From Polyangiaceae bacterium (GTDB taxonomy: Bacteria; Myxococcota_A; Polyangia; Polyangiales; Polyangiaceae), in NCBI GenBank assembly GCA_019637295.1, contig JAHBVX010000005.1, forward strand, positions 434,001 through 498,000: a DNA stretch of 64,000 nucleotides. The letters run 5' to 3'. Positions 37,128 through 45,730 of this stretch are shown piece after piece. Both the position numbers and the translations under genes were made by a program. Position 1 is the first letter of the stretch. Each line of letters starts with the position of its first letter. The notes under the pieces were generated by a model, which saw only the letters and a list, made by a program, of their open reading frames with translations, had not been told where the DNA came from and did no database searches.

Positions 37128-38036
37128 GTGCCCCCCGAGCCGCCCCTGGTCGATCCCTACGCTGGAGGGGCGCCCGTCGAGGCGCGCGAGGCAGGCGGGG
37201 CCAGCGGGCTGGCGGTGGCCTCGCTGGTCAGCGCGGTGCTCGGTTTCGTCTGCGTGCCGCTGCTCGGCGGCGTGCTGGCGTTGATCCTGGGCGCGGCGGC
37301 GCGGGGCGAGAGCGTCCGCGAGAGTCGCGGCGGGGCGCGCATGGCCACCGCGGCGATGGTGCTCGGCGGGCTGAACGTGCTCGGCTCGATCGCGGCGGTG
37401 GTCGCGCTGATGCTGTGGACGATGCCCGGCTCGCTGGCGGCGCCGCCAGCGCCGCCGCCCCGCGCCTTCGGTCCCCCGCCCGGCCCGCCCTCTCCCCTGC
37501 TCGCTCCCCCCATGGCTCCGCCGGTCGCGCCCGACGCCGGGGCGACCGGGCCGATCGCCTCCGTCGACACCGGGACGGTCAGCACGGACATCGGCCGAAT
37601 CACGTTGGTCGACGTGGACCGAGACTCGGGCACCCTGCGGCAGATCCTCGCCGAGGAGCAGGCCAACGCGGAGCGCCGCGGACAGCGCCTGGTGCTGTGG
37701 ACCGTGGTGTCGGACTGCCAACCCTGCAGCGGCGTGGCCGCCTCTCTGCCGGACGAGCGCATGCAGCGCGCGCTCGGTGGGGTCCGGCTGGTACGCGTGA
37801 GCGTGCGTGACTTCCTGCTCGAGCTGAGCGCGGTCGGCGTGCCCACCGACAAGATCCCGGGCTTCGCGTTGATGAGCAAGAGCGGGCGCCCCCAGGACTA
37901 CGTTCACGGGGGCGAGTGGGACGAGGACATCGCCAAGAACATCGCCCCGGTGCTCGGCCAGTTCATGACCGGTTCCCTCAGCAAGCGACGCGACCCCTGG
38001 CAGGGGGTGCGCCGGGACGACGAAACGACCCTCTGA
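37128..38036 (+). CDS. DUF4190-like membrane protein with thioredoxin-like C-terminus
   Basis: 302 aa. Two hydrophobic helices (about 30-55 and 75-100) around an AARGESVRESRGGARMA loop form the DUF4190 pattern. A Pro-rich linker (about 108-140) leads to a thioredoxin-like domain with VVSDCQPCSGVAASL (CxxC, about 205). The C-terminus has GGEWDEDIAKNIAPVLGQF. The CQPC motif could be redox-active or bind metal. Topology places the thioredoxin-like part in either cytoplasm or periplasm; I cannot decide. It precedes the pseudokinase gene by 112 nt. Confidence 0.7.
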   Translation: MPPEPPLVDPYAGGAPVEAREAGGASGLAVASLVSAVLGFVCVPLLGGVLALILGAAARGESVRESRGGARMATAAMVLGGLNVLGSIAAVVALMLWTMPGSLAAPPAPPPRAFGPPPGPPSPLLAPPMAPPVAPDAGATGPIASVDTGTVSTDIGRITLVDVDRDSGTLRQILAEEQANAERRGQRLVLWTVVSDCQPCSGVAASLPDERMQRALGGVRLVRVSVRDFLLELSAVGVPTDKIPGFALMSKSGRPQDYVHGGEWDEDIAKNIAPVLGQFMTGSLSKRRDPWQGVRRDDETTL

Positions 38037-38148
38037 GCGCGGTCTCACCGCAGCCCCAACCCGCAGGCCCGGAAAAATGGCCGGCCCGAGCCGCCAGCCG
38101 ACAGCAGTCGCCGAACGCCGGGCGGTGAGGTAGACTCCTGCGCCTCTC

Positions 38149-39711
38149 ATGTCCAGCGCGCAACGAATCGGCACACCGCTGCCGGTGGGAGCCACCATCC
38201 GCCCGGGCACGCTTCGAGCCCGCCTCGAAGAGTCCCGCGCCCAGGGCCGAGCCGCTACGCTCAAAGAGGCGATCGGGATCATCGTGCCGCTCGCCATCGG
38301 CGTGGCGGAGCGCCACGAGGCGGGACAGTCCCTCTACCTCCACCCCTCCTGCGTCGTCCTCGGTCCGGACGGCCAGGTTCACGTCGCCCCGGAGTTGGCC
38401 CTCGTTCCCCCGCTCCTGCCGCGGGACAAGGCGTGCATGGCGCCCGAAGAGCGCCAGGGGCGTCCTGGCAACGCCCGCGCCAGCGTGTACGCCCTCGGCG
38501 CCATGCTGTACGAGCTGGTCACCAGCGAGACCGTCGCTCCCGGCATGCGACGACCCACCGAGGTGAATCCGGCGCTGCCCGCCGAGCTCGAGGTCATCCT
38601 CAGCAAGGCGCTGGTCGCCGATCCCAGCCATCGCCCAGACGATCTCCGCGCACTGGCGCAGGCGTTCCACCACCTCGCGCCCACCGGCAGCATCGCGCCG
38701 CCCGCTGCGGACGAGAGCCACCTCGACAAGGACGGCGACTTCGCGGTGGATATCAGCCTCTCGATGTTGCCACCCGCACCGTCGAAGCCCTTCGCGACCG
38801 CGGCGCTGGGGAGTCCCTATGACATCTCCGTCACCAACGCGCAGGTTCCGGCGGCCAAGAGTGACTCGACCACGCAGCTCGCCGAGCTCAAGGCGCGGCT
38901 CGAGCGCGACAAGCGTCCTCGCTACGTAGTGATCAAGGACGGCATGGACCACGGCCCCTTCAGCGCGGTCGAGCTCTTGCAGCAGATCGCGAGCCACACC
39001 TTCGTCGACGCCGACGTCCTGCGCGACGCGTTCAGCAAGGACGAGCGGGCGATCAAGGACTGGGACGAGTTCGCACCCTTCGCCGAGCAGTCTCGGCTGC
39101 ACCGCGACATCAAGGCCGAGAAGGCCGCGCTCGAACGCACGGTGGTGCAGGAGCGCAAGAGCACGACGAGCAAAGCGCTGTTCGGCACGGCCGCGGTGGG
39201 CGCACTGCTGGCCCTGGCCGCGGTCTGGTTCTTGACCCAGCGGGGCGAGAAGACCGACGAGATCGCCGTGCACGGCGAGACCGTCACCAACATCGAGACC
39301 GACGCCGGCCTGAAGGTACCGAAGACGGCCCGCAAGACCGGAGGAGGCCGCGGCGGGGTCGTGGGCGTGAGCAACGGCATCCCCATCCTGGCGGGTGGGA
39401 CCAGCTGCGAGGGCGCGCTGGCGGCGTACAACGAAGAGATGACGATCGGTGGCGGCAAGGGGCAGGCGGATCTGACCGCCGGTCAGTACGGCTCCATCCT
39501 CAACCGCGGCAACTACTTCGCCCACTGCGGCGTGCCCGGCGACATGGAAGTGCACATCTGCGCCGCGGTGCAGAACGGTCGCGCGGTGGGCGTCACGGTG
39601 CGAACCGTCCCGAACAATCCGGGCATCTCGTCGTGCGTCTCGGGCGGCGTGCGCGGGCTGTCGTTCCCCAGCCATCCCAAGCTGGACGTGACTCGCACGG
39701 CGTTCAAGTGA
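38149..39711 (+). CDS. Pseudokinase / GYF_2 / AgmX-like membrane protein
   Basis: 520 aa. Residues 1-175 resemble the C-lobe of a Ser/Thr kinase without an N-lobe: LHPSCVVLGPDGQVHVAPEL stands where HRDxxxxN and DFG should be, then CMAPEE and ASVYALGAMLYELVT. No catalytic residue remains. At about 256-310 there is a GYF_2 domain (YVVIKDGMDHGPFSAVELL). A transmembrane helix lies near 344-363. The C-terminal 100 residues, with a conserved Cys pair, resemble the AgmX/PglI C-terminal domain of myxobacterial motility proteins. The sctJ-like start overlaps its stop (GTGA). Confidence 0.75.
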   Translation: MSSAQRIGTPLPVGATIRPGTLRARLEESRAQGRAATLKEAIGIIVPLAIGVAERHEAGQSLYLHPSCVVLGPDGQVHVAPELALVPPLLPRDKACMAPEERQGRPGNARASVYALGAMLYELVTSETVAPGMRRPTEVNPALPAELEVILSKALVADPSHRPDDLRALAQAFHHLAPTGSIAPPAADESHLDKDGDFAVDISLSMLPPAPSKPFATAALGSPYDISVTNAQVPAAKSDSTTQLAELKARLERDKRPRYVVIKDGMDHGPFSAVELLQQIASHTFVDADVLRDAFSKDERAIKDWDEFAPFAEQSRLHRDIKAEKAALERTVVQERKSTTSKALFGTAAVGALLALAAVWFLTQRGEKTDEIAVHGETVTNIETDAGLKVPKTARKTGGGRGGVVGVSNGIPILAGGTSCEGALAAYNEEMTIGGGKGQADLTAGQYGSILNRGNYFAHCGVPGDMEVHICAAVQNGRAVGVTVRTVPNNPGISSCVSGGVRGLSFPSHPKLDVTRTAFK

Positions 39712-40526
39712 AGAAGCGCCGGTGGGAGACGTCGTCGGGCGGGGTGCTCCCGCCGCTGCTGTGCGCCCTGGCCAGCTGGGGCTGCAGCGTGCCCATCTCG
39801 GCCGGTCTCGAAGACGGCGACGCCAACCGCGTGCTGGTGGCCCTGGAGACCGGAGGCGTCGCGGCGAGCAAAGAAGAAGACCCGGCAGCCGAGGGGCGCT
39901 TTCGCGTCAGCGTCGGACGCGACGACGCCTCCACCGCGGTGCTCATCCTGCAGCAGGAGAATCTGCCGCCCTCCCCCGCGCCCGGGGTCCTGGCGTCGCT
40001 CGGAGAGAGCTCGCTCGTCCCGAGCCGCACCGCCGAGCACGCGAAGCTGATCGTCGGTACGGCGGGTGACCTCGAGCAGAGCCTGCGCGGCGTCGAGGGC
40101 GTGCTGGCGGCCCGAGTCCACCTGGCCGTGCCCACCCGCGGGCCCCTGGGGGACGAGCCGAGCACGCCGCCCACGGCCAGCGTGCTCTTGCGTCATCGCG
40201 GCGCCACGCCACCGCTCTCCGCTCTGGACGTGCAGCGCCTGATCGCTGGCGCGGTGTTGGGCCTGGACGAGAAGAACGTGTCCGTCGTGATGACCCCGGT
40301 CTCGCACGCCGCCAAGCTGCCCGATCGCGAGCTCTCCCGCCTGGGCCCCATCACCGTGACCCGCGGAAGCCTCACACCGCTCCGACTCGTGGTTGCGGTG
40401 GGGCTGCTGTTCAACGTGGCGCTCGTCACGTTGCTCGCCTTGCTGTGGTCGCGCATGCGCAGGACCGCGCAAGCGCTGGAGACCGCACTCACGGCGGGCG
40501 ACGGGGCGGCGAGAGACGGCCGGTGA
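39708..40526 (+). CDS. SctJ (YscJ/EscJ/HrcJ)-type ring lipoprotein
   Basis: 272 aa from the GTG at 39708, overlapping the pseudokinase stop. A signal peptide ends at a Cys (ASWGC), giving a lipoprotein. The body follows the two ring-building domains of type III secretion SctJ: ISAGLEDGDANRVLVALET, then a linker and EQSLRGVEGVLAARVHLAVP, TASVLLRH and a C-terminal transmembrane helix (about 228-250). SctJ normally forms a 24-mer inner-membrane ring. No other secretion gene is near. Instead the next gene, an MlaF-like ATPase, overlaps its stop. Confidence 0.8.
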   Translation: MKKRRWETSSGGVLPPLLCALASWGCSVPISAGLEDGDANRVLVALETGGVAASKEEDPAAEGRFRVSVGRDDASTAVLILQQENLPPSPAPGVLASLGESSLVPSRTAEHAKLIVGTAGDLEQSLRGVEGVLAARVHLAVPTRGPLGDEPSTPPTASVLLRHRGATPPLSALDVQRLIAGAVLGLDEKNVSVVMTPVSHAAKLPDRELSRLGPITVTRGSLTPLRLVVAVGLLFNVALVTLLALLWSRMRRTAQALETALTAGDGAARDGR

Positions 40527-41257
40527 TCGAGCTCTCTGGCGTCACCAAGAGCTTCGGACGCCCGGTACTGCGCGGAATCGACCTACGAATACCCGAGGGG
40601 TGTCTGTACGGGCTCATCGGGCCGGGAGCCGCCGGCAAGAGCGTACTGCTCAAGATCATCACCGGGCTGGTGCGACCAGACACGGGCCGCGTGTCCATCG
40701 ATGGACGCAACATCCTGACGATGACGGACCTCGAGCTTCAGGAGTTCCGCAAGCGAATCGGCATGCTGTTTCAGAACAACGCGCTGTTCGACTTCTTGAA
40801 CGTGGCGGACAACATCGCGTTCCCCCTGCGCCGTCTGTTCGACCTGCCCGAGCACGAGATCCAGCAGCGCGTGGCGGAGCGCCTCGCCTGCGTGTCGTTG
40901 CCGGGCTTCGAGGACCGCTTGCCCGCCGGGCTCTCGGGTGGACAGAAGAAGCGCATTGGCGTCGCGCGCGCCACCGTGGCTCAGGCGCCGATCGTGCTGT
41001 ACGACGAGCCGGCCGCGGGTCTCGATCCGGTCACCAGCCAGAAGATCTTCGACCTCTTGCGCGCGGAGCAGCGGGCGGCGAACGCGACGGTGGTGATGGT
41101 GTCGAGCGACCTGGACCGACTACTGACGGTCACCGATCGCGTCGGCATGATGCTCAAGGGGCGCCTCATCTTCGACGGCACCACCGCGGAGGCCTACGCG
41201 TCCGAGGATCCGTACGTCTATCAGTTCGTGCACGGCATCCCGGAGGGACCGCTGTGA
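40523..41257 (+). CDS. MlaF-like ABC ATPase with altered H-loop
   Basis: 244 aa from the GTG at 40523, overlapping the sctJ-like stop (GTGA). It has Walker A GPGAAGKS (33-40), Q-loop MLFQ, signature LSGGQKKR (138), Walker B IVLYDEP (Glu163) and D-loop GLDP. The H-loop His is replaced: VMVSSDL has Ser at 196. It closely resembles the second ATPase at 43919 in length and motif spacing. It is expected to power the MlaE permeases in phospholipid transport. The Ser predicts poor hydrolysis at its own site. Confidence 0.88.
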   Translation: MIELSGVTKSFGRPVLRGIDLRIPEGCLYGLIGPGAAGKSVLLKIITGLVRPDTGRVSIDGRNILTMTDLELQEFRKRIGMLFQNNALFDFLNVADNIAFPLRRLFDLPEHEIQQRVAERLACVSLPGFEDRLPAGLSGGQKKRIGVARATVAQAPIVLYDEPAAGLDPVTSQKIFDLLRAEQRAANATVVMVSSDLDRLLTVTDRVGMMLKGRLIFDGTTAEAYASEDPYVYQFVHGIPEGPL

Positions 41258-41306
41258 GCCGCTTGCCGCCGACACCGGCCCCGGGCCATGCTGCGCGCGG
41301 TCCTCG

Positions 41307-42104
41307 ATGAACGCGCCGGCATCTTTCATACTCACTCGCCCGCTGGCCGGCCTGGGCGCCTGGTTCCTCACCCTGGCGCAGCTGGTCGGGGCCATGGGGG
41401 TGCTGCTCGCTCGCATCCTGGCGCGCATGGCGCTCGGCCGCTTCGACTTCTCCGAGCTGCTGAAGAACCTCTACAAGATGGGCGTCAAGTCCCTGCCCAT
41501 CGTGGTCGTGACGGCGCTCTTCACCGGCGGGATCATGGTCATCCAGGCCGCGCCGATCGTCGAACGGTACGGCGCGCAGGGCTTGCTCGGCTGGGGCGCT
41601 GGCTTCGGAACCCTGCGCGAGATCGGCCCGCTGCTGACCGCGCTGATGATCTCGGGTCGCGTTGGCGCCAACAACACGGCGGAGCTCGGCACCATGGTCG
41701 TGACCGAGCAGATCGACGCGCTCCGGGCGCTGGCGATCGATCCCGTCAGCTTCCTGCTCGTGCCGCGCTTCATCGGCATCGTCACCACCCTGTTCCTGTC
41801 CACTGTGTTCGCCGACGCCTTGGCGCTGCTCGGCGCGGCCTACGCCGGCTTCGGCATCCTGGGCGTGGAACCGGCGGTCTTCTACAACGGCCTGACCAGC
41901 GGTCTGCTCGGCCTCGGAGACGTGCTGCACGGCTTGTTCAAGAGCGTGGTGTTCGGCATCGTGATCGCGCTCGCCAGCTGCCAGTTCGGCATCAACACCA
42001 CGGGCGGGGCGCCCGGCGTCGGGCGCTCGGTCAACGCCACCGTGGTGGTGAGCGCCGCGGGCATCTTCGTGCTGGACTACATCGTGTCGTTCGCGATTGG
42101 CTGA
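41307..42104 (+). CDS. MlaE-family ABC permease (first)
   Basis: 265 aa with five to six hydrophobic helices. It has the MlaE core: VVTALFTGGIMVIQAAP, REIGPLLTALMISGRVGANNTAELGTMVVTEQIDALRAL-type motif and FGINTTGGAPGVG. The MlaE dimer is the inner-membrane channel of MCE lipid transporters. It follows the MlaF-like gene by 49 nt and precedes the second MlaE gene by 3 nt. The two permeases share little more than the family motifs, so they probably pair as a heterodimer. Confidence 0.9.
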   Translation: MNAPASFILTRPLAGLGAWFLTLAQLVGAMGVLLARILARMALGRFDFSELLKNLYKMGVKSLPIVVVTALFTGGIMVIQAAPIVERYGAQGLLGWGAGFGTLREIGPLLTALMISGRVGANNTAELGTMVVTEQIDALRALAIDPVSFLLVPRFIGIVTTLFLSTVFADALALLGAAYAGFGILGVEPAVFYNGLTSGLLGLGDVLHGLFKSVVFGIVIALASCQFGINTTGGAPGVGRSVNATVVVSAAGIFVLDYIVSFAIG

Positions 42105-42107
42105 GGG

Positions 42108-42959
42108 ATGACCGAGCGTGAAGCGAGCGAAGGGCACGGCGGCGTCGGTCAGATCGACGAGGACGCCATCATCCAGGAGCCGACGGGCATCGCGGCGCTC
42201 GGGCACGCGGCGCTGTCGCTGCTCGCGGCCGGCCGGGAGCTGTACTCGGTGTTCGTCAAGACGCTCTACTACACGGTCCGCGGCGTCCGTCAGCCCGGCG
42301 CCGTGCTCCGCCAGATGTACGAGATCGGCAATCGCTCGCTCGTCTTCCTGTGCGTGGTGATGGGCTTCATCGGCATGATCCTGGTGTACCAGGGCGGGGT
42401 CCAGACCTTGCGGGTGGTGCCGGATCTCTCCCTCTTGGGCGCCACGTTCCTGGAGATCTTGATCCGCGATCTGGCCGCCAGCATCGGCGCGCTGATGCTG
42501 GCCACGCGCGTGGGCGCCGGCACCGCCGCCGAGATCGGCTCCATGGTCGTGACCGAGCAGGTGGACGCGCTGCGCATGTGCGCGGCGGATCCGGTGGACT
42601 ACCTGATCAAGCCTCGCTTCATCGCCAGCATCGTGATGACGACGGTGCTGGTCGCGATCGCCGCGGCCGTCGCCTTCTCCACCGGCATGTGGACTGGCTA
42701 CATCTTCTTCGACATCAACCCGCGCACCTTCATGAACATGAGCATGGTGGACGTGGGGGACCTGACCGTGGGCCTGACCAAGTGCGTCGCATACGGCGCG
42801 GCGATCCCGGTGGTGAGCGGCTACTGCGGGCTGAGCACCTTCGGCGGCAGCGAGGGCGTTGGCTGGGCCACGACCCGAGCCGTGGTCAACTCGTCCCTCG
42901 CCGTGATCATCCTGAATTTCTTCATCAGCGGCGCGGGCTACCTGGTATTTGGCGGCTGA
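42108..42959 (+). CDS. MlaE-family ABC permease (second)
   Basis: 283 aa. An acidic N-terminus of about 30 residues precedes the MlaE core: VMGFIGMILVYQGG, RDLAASIGALMLATRVGAG, AEIGSMVVTEQVDALRM and YCGLSTFGGSEGVG. It starts 3 nt after the first permease. With that gene it could form the transmembrane heterodimer of a lipid transporter. A lipoprotein gene on the other strand ends 9 nt after it. Confidence 0.9.
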   Translation: MTEREASEGHGGVGQIDEDAIIQEPTGIAALGHAALSLLAAGRELYSVFVKTLYYTVRGVRQPGAVLRQMYEIGNRSLVFLCVVMGFIGMILVYQGGVQTLRVVPDLSLLGATFLEILIRDLAASIGALMLATRVGAGTAAEIGSMVVTEQVDALRMCAADPVDYLIKPRFIASIVMTTVLVAIAAAVAFSTGMWTGYIFFDINPRTFMNMSMVDVGDLTVGLTKCVAYGAAIPVVSGYCGLSTFGGSEGVGWATTRAVVNSSLAVIILNFFISGAGYLVFGG

Positions 42960-42968
42960 GGCGCCGGC

Positions 42969-43601
42969 TCAGCGCTTCGACGCGCTGGGTGGCGCCTTCG
43001 AGCACCACGCGTAGCAGCAGGCATCGAAGCCCGCTTGTCGCCGAGTCGCGGTCAGCTGCGCATCGAAGGGCGCCGCCGGCGGGACCGAGTACACCGCGGC
43101 GCTCGGGGGCACGAGGGCCTCGGGGCAGCGGTCGAAGGGCCGGGGTGCGGGGCGGCTGGTGCCCGCTTCCAGGGTGTCGACGCAGAACTCCTCGGGCATG
43201 GAGTGATCCGCGTCGCAGCGGGCGCCCGCGGGCACGTCTTGCCGAGACTTCACCACGACCGGCGCGCACCACGAGTAGCAGCAGCTGTGCCCCGGCGGCA
43301 TGCGGCGGCGAGTGTGCGCCGTGTAGTCCGAGTCGAACAGCGCGATGGGTGGCACGGGACTGAACAGCCCTTGATGACCGTCCACGCTCGAGGGACACGC
43401 CTCGAAGGGCGGCGCCGCGGGCAACGCGTGGCTTCGCGGCAACAGCTCCTCGCAATGGTACTCCCGCGCATGATCCAGCGGACACACAGCAGGCGAGCTG
43501 GTCCACACCGCCTCCCGCGGCGACTCCGCGGGAACGTCGCTCGCGCGACAGCCAACGGCCGCCAACAGCAGGACGAGCCACGAGCCAGCGCGCGAGTCCA
43601 T
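42969..43601 (-). CDS. Lipoprotein with duplicated CCYxWC module
   Basis: 210 aa from the ATG at 43601; lipobox AAVGC near residue 18. The mature part has two similar modules of about 50 residues, each with PF-[ED]-x-CP at the start, a central VPP-x3-FD segment, and CCYSWC or CCYAWC at the end. Cys spacing suggests a disulfide fold or metal site. It lies antisense inside the lipid-transporter cluster, between the second permease and the second ATPase. Function is unknown; an envelope partner for the transporter is possible. Confidence 0.65.
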   Translation of the reverse strand: MDSRAGSWLVLLLAAVGCRASDVPAESPREAVWTSSPAVCPLDHAREYHCEELLPRSHALPAAPPFEACPSSVDGHQGLFSPVPPIALFDSDYTAHTRRRMPPGHSCCYSWCAPVVVKSRQDVPAGARCDADHSMPEEFCVDTLEAGTSRPAPRPFDRCPEALVPPSAAVYSVPPAAPFDAQLTATRRQAGFDACCYAWCSKAPPSASKR

Positions 43602-43918
43602 GACTACTGGCTCAACCTGCGCGGCTCGTGGCCGCCCCGTGCGGCTCGGCACCCGTGCACGGTCCGCGCACCACGTCGGCGTTTGCTGGAGGTCTCGGCA
43701 CTGGGTCGTCTCCGAATCGGCTGTCGCAGCTAGGGGCCGCAGGCGTAGCTTCCCGAGCGGCCGCGGGCAAGCGCCGAGCCGAAGGTGGCCCCCGGTCGTG
43801 CTCGCGCCGGACCGACCCGGCGATCGCCCGGCAGCGCGCCGGGCCACCTGCTGTCGACTCGCCCCGGCGCGCTGGGTATACAGGTTCGCGCGGGGCCCCT
43901 CGGCCCGGCCCGGTCGCG
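43602..43918. other. 317-bp intergenic region, divergent control region
   Basis: No gene is supported here. It separates the antisense lipoprotein from the second MlaF-like gene and should hold promoters for both. A GC-only hairpin, GCCCGGC and GCCGGGC with a 5-nt loop, lies at 43826-43844. A TATACA hexamer lies about 40 nt before the ATG at 43919. No binding site was otherwise recognised. Confidence 0.4.
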
Positions 43919-44662
43919 ATGATCTCCTTCCGCAACGTGAAGAAGGCCTTTGGCCCGAAGGAGGTGCTGAAGGACGTGAGCTTCGACGTCGAGGACGGCG
44001 AGGTGTTCTTCATCATCGGGGCGTCCGGCGTGGGCAAGAGCGTGCTCATCAAGCACCTCATCGGTCTGCTCTATCCGGACGCGGGCGAGATCTGGCTGGA
44101 CGGCGAGGAGATCAGCCGCTTCGACGAGGTGCGGATGTACCCGGTGCGGATGAAGTGCGCGATGGTGTTCCAGCACTCCACGTTGTTCGATTCCATGACC
44201 TGCGCCGAGAACGTTGCCCTGCCCCTTCGCAAGCACAAGGGGATGAGCCAGCGGGACGCCGCGGGCGAAGCCAGACGTCGACTCGCTCAGGTTCACATGG
44301 CCGACTTCGCCGACCGCTACCCGGCCGAGCTCGGCGACGGCATGCGCAAGCGGGTGGCCATCGCGCGCGCCCTGACCCTCGATCCCCGCTACGTGCTGTT
44401 CGACGAGCCGACGACCAGCCTCGATCCGGTGAGCGCCCGGCGGGTCGATCGCCTCATCCGCGAGCTGTCCGACACCCTGGGCGTCACCAGCATCGTGGTC
44501 AGCCACGACTTGGCCAGCATCTTCACGATCGCCGACCGCATCGTCATGCTGTACAAGGGGCATGTGGCGTTGCTCGGCACCCCGACTGACTTTCGCAACT
44601 CGGACGACGGGGTGATTCAGCAGTTCATCAATGGGCGCGCGGAGGGGCCCATGGAGGCCTGA
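43919..44662 (+). CDS. MlaF-like ABC ATPase with altered signature motif
   Basis: 247 aa from the ATG at 43919; the upstream open frame is not coding. Walker A is GASGVGKS (34-41), Q-loop MVFQ, Walker B YVLFDEP (Glu163), D-loop SLDP and H-loop VVSHDL with His196. The signature, normally LSGGM, reads LGDGM at 138-142. Motif positions match the ATPase at 40523 residue for residue. Together they fit a heterodimer with one complete and one degenerate ATP site. The MCE gene follows after 31 nt. Confidence 0.88.
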   Translation: MISFRNVKKAFGPKEVLKDVSFDVEDGEVFFIIGASGVGKSVLIKHLIGLLYPDAGEIWLDGEEISRFDEVRMYPVRMKCAMVFQHSTLFDSMTCAENVALPLRKHKGMSQRDAAGEARRRLAQVHMADFADRYPAELGDGMRKRVAIARALTLDPRYVLFDEPTTSLDPVSARRVDRLIRELSDTLGVTSIVVSHDLASIFTIADRIVMLYKGHVALLGTPTDFRNSDDGVIQQFINGRAEGPMEA

Positions 44663-44693
44663 GCCAGGCAGCGCGCCCGCAGCGGAGGAAGGC

Positions 44694-45716
44694 ATGAGCC
44701 AGCGATCCATCGAAGTCAAAGTCGGCGTCCTGATCATCGTCGCCCTCGCGCTGCTCGGCGGCTTCGTGGTGGTGATGGGCGGGCTGTCCTTCGAGCCGAC
44801 CTACAAGGTCTATGTCGACTTCGAGAATCCAGGTGGCCTGCAGTCCGGCGCGCCGGTCAAGATCGCCGGCGTCAAGGTGGGGAAGATCGGGGTGATCGAG
44901 TTCCGCGGTGGCCAGACGGACCCGACCACCAAGGAGGCGGTCGCGCCCATTCGCGTCGAGGCGAACATCGAGAAGCGCTACCAACACGCGATCTACGCCA
45001 ACGCGCGCTGGTACGTGACCACCCAGGGCGTGCTCGGCGAGCAGTTCCTGGCGGTGGAGACCGGCTCACCGGATCAGCCGACGCTACAGGACGGCGCCGT
45101 GGTGCGCGGCATCAGCCCACCACGACTGGATCTGCTGCTCAGCGAGACCTACGAACTGCTCCACGCCGCGTACACCGGCATCACCAAGAACGAGAAGAAG
45201 ATCAGCGAGACCTTCGACGGGCTGCACTCCACCCTCAAGGGCACAGGGGACTTCTTCAAGAAGAACGACGAGAAGCTGGACAACATCGTAGGCAACGTCG
45301 AGACCTTCACGGTGGAGGCCAACGACACGCTGCGCTCCGCACGCACCCGCTACGTCGACAACCCCCAGATCAATCGCATCATCAACAACGTCGAGCGGAC
45401 GACCGTGACGGTGAACAAGAACCTCGACCCGATGCTGAACGACGGCCGACAGGTGCTGGCGGATACCCGAAAGCTGACCGGTACCCTGACGGCACCCGGA
45501 CAGCTGAAGAAGTACGAGAAGATCACCAGCGACGTGAGCGACACGACGGGCCGGGCCCGCCTAGCCGCCGCGGACGCGCAATCGATCGTCGCTCACGTCA
45601 AGCGAGGCAAGGGCACCGTGGGCGCCATGGTCATGGACGAAGCGCTGTACGACGATCTGCAAGAGATGCTGCGCGATCTCAAGCACAACCCCTGGAAGTT
45701 CTTCTGGCGGCAGTGA
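44694..45716 (+). CDS. MlaD-like MCE-domain protein
   Basis: 340 aa, ATG with GGAGG upstream. An N-terminal transmembrane helix (about 8-30) anchors the MCE domain (YVDFENPGGLQSGAPVKIAGVKVGKI, then VLGEQFLAVETG). The long C-terminal part (about 160-330) is helical and likely extends across the periplasm. MCE proteins form hexameric rings that pass lipids between membranes. It ends the transporter gene set. Confidence 0.92.
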   Translation: MSQRSIEVKVGVLIIVALALLGGFVVVMGGLSFEPTYKVYVDFENPGGLQSGAPVKIAGVKVGKIGVIEFRGGQTDPTTKEAVAPIRVEANIEKRYQHAIYANARWYVTTQGVLGEQFLAVETGSPDQPTLQDGAVVRGISPPRLDLLLSETYELLHAAYTGITKNEKKISETFDGLHSTLKGTGDFFKKNDEKLDNIVGNVETFTVEANDTLRSARTRYVDNPQINRIINNVERTTVTVNKNLDPMLNDGRQVLADTRKLTGTLTAPGQLKKYEKITSDVSDTTGRARLAAADAQSIVAHVKRGKGTVGAMVMDEALYDDLQEMLRDLKHNPWKFFWRQ

Positions 45717-45730
45717 CGCGGCCCCTGCGC

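Noticed and set aside
39708-40526. Reading the SctJ-like gene as part of a full type III secretion system
   Set aside because: No export gate, ATPase, needle or secretin gene is present in the window; the neighbours are lipid-transport genes.
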